Positions 60,297 through 64,000 of a DNA stretch of 64,000 nucleotides are shown in pieces. Below the pieces are notes generated by a model that worked only from the letters and a program-made list of their open reading frames with translations, ran no database searches and was not told the DNA's origin. A program made the translations under genes and the position numbers. This DNA is from Clostridia bacterium (GTDB taxonomy: Bacteria; Bacillota; Clostridia; Oscillospirales; CAG-272), in assembly GCA_017503105.1 (NCBI GenBank), contig JAFVTS010000006.1, forward strand, positions 1-64,000, in the 5' to 3' direction. Numbering within the stretch: position 1 is the stretch's first letter; each line of letters opens with the position of its first letter.

Positions 60297-60715
60297 ACAT
60301 ACTGAAGATACTTACCCCGAAGCGCTCGCTCGGAAATTTCGGAGAGCGCGCGGCGTGCAAATATTTAAAGAAAAACGGCTACAAGATCTTAGAGCGTAAT
60401 TACGTCGCCTTCAATAAGGAAATAGACGTCATCGCCGCTCGCGACGGCGTCACCGCTTTCATAGAGGTCAAGACACGCACCGACGGTGTGGAAAACCCGA
60501 ACGAGCAACGCCCCGCGTCGGCGGTAACGCCCGAAAAACAGCGCGGAATAATCACGGCGGCAAAGTGCTATCTCGGATTTAACCGCCCGGACACGAGGGC
60601 AAGACTCGACGTTATCGAGGTCTTGGTAAAGAACGGCGGCAAGCGTCGCCGCGTGGTAGAAATCAAGCATTTAAAAGGCGCCTTTAACCTGAACACGGCG
60701 CACAGGAGGAAATAA
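60293..60715 (+). CDS. YraN/UPF0102 endonuclease-like protein
   Basis: 140 residues. LGNFGERAACKYLKKNGYKILERNY, then KEIDVIAARDGVTAFIEVKTR, the PD-(D/E)XK-like core of UPF0102. Conserved next to rnhB; exact function unknown. Ends one base before thrC. Confidence 0.93.
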   Translation: MNILKILTPKRSLGNFGERAACKYLKKNGYKILERNYVAFNKEIDVIAARDGVTAFIEVKTRTDGVENPNEQRPASAVTPEKQRGIITAAKCYLGFNRPDTRARLDVIEVLVKNGGKRRRVVEIKHLKGAFNLNTAHRRK

Positions 60716-62197
60716 ATGAAATTTATCAGCACAAGAGGAAATGCGGAGCGCGTAGACTCCGCGTACGCAATAAAAACGGGACTTGCCAAGGACGGCGGTC
60801 TTTTTATGCCCGAGTCCATTCCGACGCTCACGTATGCGGAGCTTGACGAAATGATGGAGCTCTCCTACGAGGAAAGAGCCGCAAAAATAATTTCAAAGTT
60901 TTTGAGCGATTACACGTACGATGAGATACTTGAAGATGCGCGCGCGGCGTACGCGAAGGAGAAATTCGGCGCGTCCCCTGCCCCCGTCGTTAAGGTAGAG
61001 GACGGACTCTATATACTTGAGCTCTGGCACGGTCCTACCTCTGCTTTCAAGGATATGGCCCTTCAGATAATGCCGAGGCTCTTCACCCGCGCTCTTAAGA
61101 AGTGCGGTGAGGACAGATGCGCGATGATACTCGTTGCCACCTCGGGAGATACGGGCAAGGCGGCGCTCGAAGGGTACCGCGACGTATCGGGCACGAAGAT
61201 CAAGGTCTTCTACCCCGTTCACGGCGTCAGCAAGGTTCAAAAGCTCCAGATGCAGACCCAAGAGGGCAAAAACGTTTCCGTAGACGCGATAGAGGGCAAC
61301 TTCGACGACGCGCAAAACGGAGTTAAAAGGATCTTTTCCGATGAAAATATAAGAAAAGAGCTTGACGGACGCGGAGTCTTTCTCTCAAGCGCAAATTCCA
61401 TCAACTGGGGCAGACTCGTGCCGCAGATAGTTTACTATGTATCCGCATACCTTGATATGGTATCTTCGGGCGAGATAAAGATGGGCGAGAAGATCGACGT
61501 CGCCGTTCCGACGGGCAACTTCGGCAACATTTTCGCGGCTTATATCGGCAAGCTTATGGGTATGCCGTTTGAAAAGTTCATCTGCGCATCCAACATCAAC
61601 AACGTCCTCACCGATTTTCTGAGAACGGGCACGTACGACAAAAACAGAACCTTCCATCAAACGGTCTCACCGTCAATGGACATTCTCATCTCCTCTAACC
61701 TTGAGCGCTTCCTTTATACGCTTATCGGCACAAAAAAGACGGCAGAATATATGAACGAGCTTAATACCGAGGGAAGATACACGCTCACGAAAGAGGAGCT
61801 CGCGCTCGTCCGTGAGTCCTTTATCGGCTATTACACGAGCGAGGAGCAGACTGCCGCTACCATCAAGGAAACCTATGAAAAATCAAACTGCCTCATAGAC
61901 ACTCATACAGCAGTCGCCGTCTTTGCGGCTAAGAGCTATATAAAGGACTATAAGGCAGAGAGAAAGATTCTTACGGCTTCGACCGCCTCTCCCTTCAAAT
62001 TCGCAAAGGACGTATACCGCTCCTTGACGGGCACCGACCCGTCGGGTGACACGGAGGCTCTCGCGGAGCTCTCTTCCCTTACGGGCGTCGGAATACCCGC
62101 GCCTCTTGCTTCGCTTGCCGAGCGCGAGGTTCTTCACAAGAACGTTATCGGCAAGGACGAAATGGAGAGCTCGGTCTTAAGCTTTGCGGAAAATTAA
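60716..62197 (+). CDS. threonine synthase (thrC): Threonine synthase
   Basis: 493 residues, the long ThrC type. N-terminal STRGNAERVDSAYAIKTGLAKDGG, PLP lysine in TSAFKDMALQIM, and ATSGDTGKAALEG. Converts O-phosphohomoserine to threonine. ATG directly follows the yraN stop. Last gene of the lepB-rbgA-rnhB-yraN run; no other threonine gene is adjacent. Confidence 0.96.
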   Translation: MKFISTRGNAERVDSAYAIKTGLAKDGGLFMPESIPTLTYAELDEMMELSYEERAAKIISKFLSDYTYDEILEDARAAYAKEKFGASPAPVVKVEDGLYILELWHGPTSAFKDMALQIMPRLFTRALKKCGEDRCAMILVATSGDTGKAALEGYRDVSGTKIKVFYPVHGVSKVQKLQMQTQEGKNVSVDAIEGNFDDAQNGVKRIFSDENIRKELDGRGVFLSSANSINWGRLVPQIVYYVSAYLDMVSSGEIKMGEKIDVAVPTGNFGNIFAAYIGKLMGMPFEKFICASNINNVLTDFLRTGTYDKNRTFHQTVSPSMDILISSNLERFLYTLIGTKKTAEYMNELNTEGRYTLTKEELALVRESFIGYYTSEEQTAATIKETYEKSNCLIDTHTAVAVFAAKSYIKDYKAERKILTASTASPFKFAKDVYRSLTGTDPSGDTEALAELSSLTGVGIPAPLASLAEREVLHKNVIGKDEMESSVLSFAEN

Positions 62198-62397
62198 AGC
62201 TCGCGGGGCTTGAACGTGGCGCAAACGGTGTTTGCCGAGCACGACGCATCACGCGGACCTATACTGACCTTGCCTGCGTAACATTCCGTTTCGCAGTCGT
62301 GATAAGCGCAGTTCTTTACGTCGCAAACTATTCCGTCCACGTGCTTATGCTTCGCGGTGCTGCCGCAACCGCTCTTGCACTTCTTGTCTTCCATCAT
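62194..62397 (-). CDS. DUF1540 cysteine-rich protein
   Basis: 67 residues with nine or more cysteines in the DUF1540 arrangement: GIVCDVKNCAYHDCETECYAGKV, then CSANTVCATF. Metal binding is likely; function unknown. GGAGG lies ahead of the ATG. Tail-to-tail overlap of four bases with thrC. The stretch 62398-62630 holds a G+C-rich hairpin (GCGCGC and ACCGC/GCGGT parts near 62459-62500) and no gene. Confidence 0.87.
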   Translation of the reverse strand: MMEDKKCKSGCGSTAKHKHVDGIVCDVKNCAYHDCETECYAGKVSIGPRDASCSANTVCATFKPREL

Positions 62398-62630
62398 TTC
62401 GCAAATTCTCCTCCTCTTTTGGATTTACCGACGGCGTTTTGGAAAAGCTCCCCAAAAAAGCGCGCTGTCAACCGCACGCGCGGTGGGGCTTTTTGGCAAA
62501 AAGCCGCGATGAGCGCAAGTCGACCCACTCCATCTTATGCGGCTCTGCCGTTTATAAGTAGAACGTGACCCTCTTGCGAATTTAGTTTAACCTAAAACCA
62601 ATCAAATATACTTACGCGGAGAGAAAAAAT

Positions 62631-63350
62631 ATGGCAGTTTTCGCAATATCGGATCTTCACCTCTCCACGCTTGATTCAACGAACAAATCTATGGAGGTAT
62701 TCGGCAAGCGCTGGGAGAACTATACCGAGCGTATAGAAAATAATTGGCGCCGTCTTATAAGAGATACGGACACCGTCGTCATCCCCGGCGATATTTCCTG
62801 GGCGCTGTCGCTTGAAGAATCCCTTTCGGATCTTAAGTTCATAGATTCCCTGCCCGGCAAAAAGATACTCGGCAAGGGAAACCACGATTTCTGGTGGTCG
62901 ACTATGAGAAAGCACGAGCTGTTTTTCGAAAAAAACGGGATAAGCTCGATTTCCTTCCTATATAATAACGCCTTCGAGGCTGACGGAATAATAATCGCGG
63001 GCACGCGCGGCTGGTATTACGACGAGGATGCGACAAGCGCACCCGAGGGCGTTGATTTTGAAAAGCTCGTCGCGCGCGAAACGGGCAGACTCCGAGCGAG
63101 CCTTGAAGCGGCCTTGAAGCTGAGAGCCGACACGCAAAAGGAGATAGTCGTGTTCACTCACTTTCCACCGTATTGGAACGAAACGGAATCGGAAGCCACA
63201 GTCGCCTGCCTTCTTGAATACGGGATAAAAAGAGTCTTTTTCGGTCACATTCACGGCAATTACGCCGTGCCGAGCCGTTTTGATCACAAGGGCATCGAAA
63301 TGAGCCTTATATCGGCGGATTTCGTCGACTTTACCCCAAGAATCGTCTGA
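62631..63350 (+). CDS. Metallophosphoesterase
   Basis: 239 residues. Calcineurin-like motifs in order: ISDLHLS, PGDISWALS, GKGNHDFWW, VFTHFPPYW and GHIHGNYA. Binuclear metal phosphoesterase of a family often found near tig and clpX in Clostridia. Substrate unknown. Confidence 0.92.
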   Translation: MAVFAISDLHLSTLDSTNKSMEVFGKRWENYTERIENNWRRLIRDTDTVVIPGDISWALSLEESLSDLKFIDSLPGKKILGKGNHDFWWSTMRKHELFFEKNGISSISFLYNNAFEADGIIIAGTRGWYYDEDATSAPEGVDFEKLVARETGRLRASLEAALKLRADTQKEIVVFTHFPPYWNETESEATVACLLEYGIKRVFFGHIHGNYAVPSRFDHKGIEMSLISADFVDFTPRIV

Positions 63351-63398
63351 CAAAAGGCAAAGTTTTTCAAAAATACCAACAAAAACCGAAATTCCCCT

Positions 63399-63426
63399 TG
63401 ACAAATATTTTTATTTGTTGTAAAAT
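63399..63426 (+). promoter_or_regulatory. tig promoter
   Basis: TTGACA (63399-63404), 16-base spacer, TAAAAT (63421-63426). An ACAAAT/ATTTGT palindrome lies in the spacer. Confidence 0.7.
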
Positions 63427-63470
63427 AACATAGTTAATAATAAAAAATATATACTTTGGAGGAAAAACCA

Positions 63471-64000
63471 ATGAGTCTTATCAAAAAGGAGCTCACGGAA
63501 AAATCCGGTTTCGTAATGGAATTTTCCGTAAGCAAGGAAGTCTACGACAAGGCGGAGATGGCAGCTTACAAGAAGCAGGTAAAGGACATCAGCATCCCCG
63601 GCTTCAGAAAGGGTAAGGCGCCCAAGCACATCATCGAGACCTATTACGGCAAGGGTGTGTTCTTTGAGGACGCTATCAACGCTTGCATTCCCGAGGCTTT
63701 CGAGGAGGCTGTAAAGGAGGCAGGTCTTGACGTCGTAGGATCTCCCAAGTTCGACCTCGTTTCGAACGACGGTGACATCATACTCAAGGCAGAGGGCTTC
63801 GTTAAGCCCGAGGTCTCCATCGAGGGATACCGCGGCATCGAGGTCGAGAAGAAGCTTGAAGAGGTTACCGACGAGGCTGTTGAGGCTGAGGTTACCCGCG
63901 CTCGCGAGAGAAACGCGAGAAGCGTTGAGGTCACCGACAGAGCGGCTGAAATGAACGACATCGCAAACATCGACTACGAGGGCTCCGTTGACGGCGTTCC
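63471..64000 (+). CDS. tig: Trigger factor, N-terminal part (cut by the window end)
   Basis: The open frame from ATG 63471 runs to the end of the window: 176 residues seen. GGAGG precedes the start by 8 bases. The ribosome-binding signature GFRKGKAP is near residue 45, followed by the N-terminal domain and the start of the PPIase region. It is the first chaperone to meet nascent chains. In this lineage tig normally precedes clpP and clpX, which are not in the window. Confidence 0.95.
   Translation, partial: MSLIKKELTEKSGFVMEFSVSKEVYDKAEMAAYKKQVKDISIPGFRKGKAPKHIIETYYGKGVFFEDAINACIPEAFEEAVKEAGLDVVGSPKFDLVSNDGDIILKAEGFVKPEVSIEGYRGIEVEKKLEEVTDEAVEAEVTRARERNARSVEVTDRAAEMNDIANIDYEGSVDGV

Overview
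The window comes from a spore-forming member of the Clostridia (Firmicutes/Bacillota). It carries spo0A, sigK, yqfC-yqfD and a ylbJ-like gene. The order SRP RNA-dnaX-ybaB-recR and the order yqfC-yqfD-phoH-ybeY-era-recO match Bacillus/Clostridium synteny. Base composition is moderate, promoters are classical sigma-A type, and several repeats and DUF families (DUF1292, DUF1540, TSCPD, DUF378) are typical of gut Clostridia. I cannot fix the family or genus from sequence alone. No phage, plasmid, CRISPR array or rRNA operon is present. The only sign of mobility is a small repeat-bounded element seen in a gene-carrying and an empty form.

Layout: 0.06-0.18 kb is the empty form of the repeat element. 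0.35-4.0 kb is the NAD de novo operon nadA-nadB-nadC-niaR, with a palindrome over its promoter. 4.1-9.4 kb has a sugar isomerase-like gene, a histidine kinase-DinB pair and gltX. 9.5-12.1 kb has ksgA, tRNA-Thr, tRNA-Gly, the gene-carrying repeat element with a DUF559 nuclease, and an A+T-rich methyltransferase. 12.2-15.2 kb has a calcium-type P-ATPase and a probable 6S RNA. 15.2-24.8 kb (minus strand) is a long gene run: prephenate dehydratase-like protein, TSCPD protein, phosphosugar mutase, lepA, hemW, two DUF1292 proteins and a large zinc-ribbon/deacetylase lipoprotein. 25-28.4 kb has tRNA-Leu, MATE and MFS transporters and an unknown membrane protein. 28.4-36.6 kb is the yqfC-yqfD-phoH-ybeY-era-recO-mutS2-serine hydrolase run. 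36.6-43.7 kb has ylbJ, GTP-type pckA, spo0A, recR, ybaB, dnaX and the large SRP RNA.

43.7-46.9 kb has an SDR, a leaderless winged-helix regulator, sigK behind a strong hairpin, DUF378 and a 228-bp tandem duplication. 46.9-53.4 kb has a purine permease, a solitary mazF, an S1 protein, ung and a GH32-fructokinase pair. 53.5-57.6 kb has uppP, a U32 peptidase, an FkbM methyltransferase, a HIT protein and rplS. 57.9-64.0 kb has lepB-rbgA-rnhB-yraN-thrC, DUF1540, a phosphoesterase and the start of tig, which runs off the window.

Most genes are chromosomal housekeeping genes in tight operons with 1-14 bp overlaps. The most unusual signals are these. The DUF559 nuclease element takes its ribosome binding site and stop codon from its own repeat ends. 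The sigK start codon abuts the U-tract of a 72-nt terminator-like hairpin. The regulator upstream of sigK has a leaderless consensus promoter. Phased TTTTACCA motifs surround the spo0A promoter. A prephenate dehydratase homologue lacks the catalytic motif.
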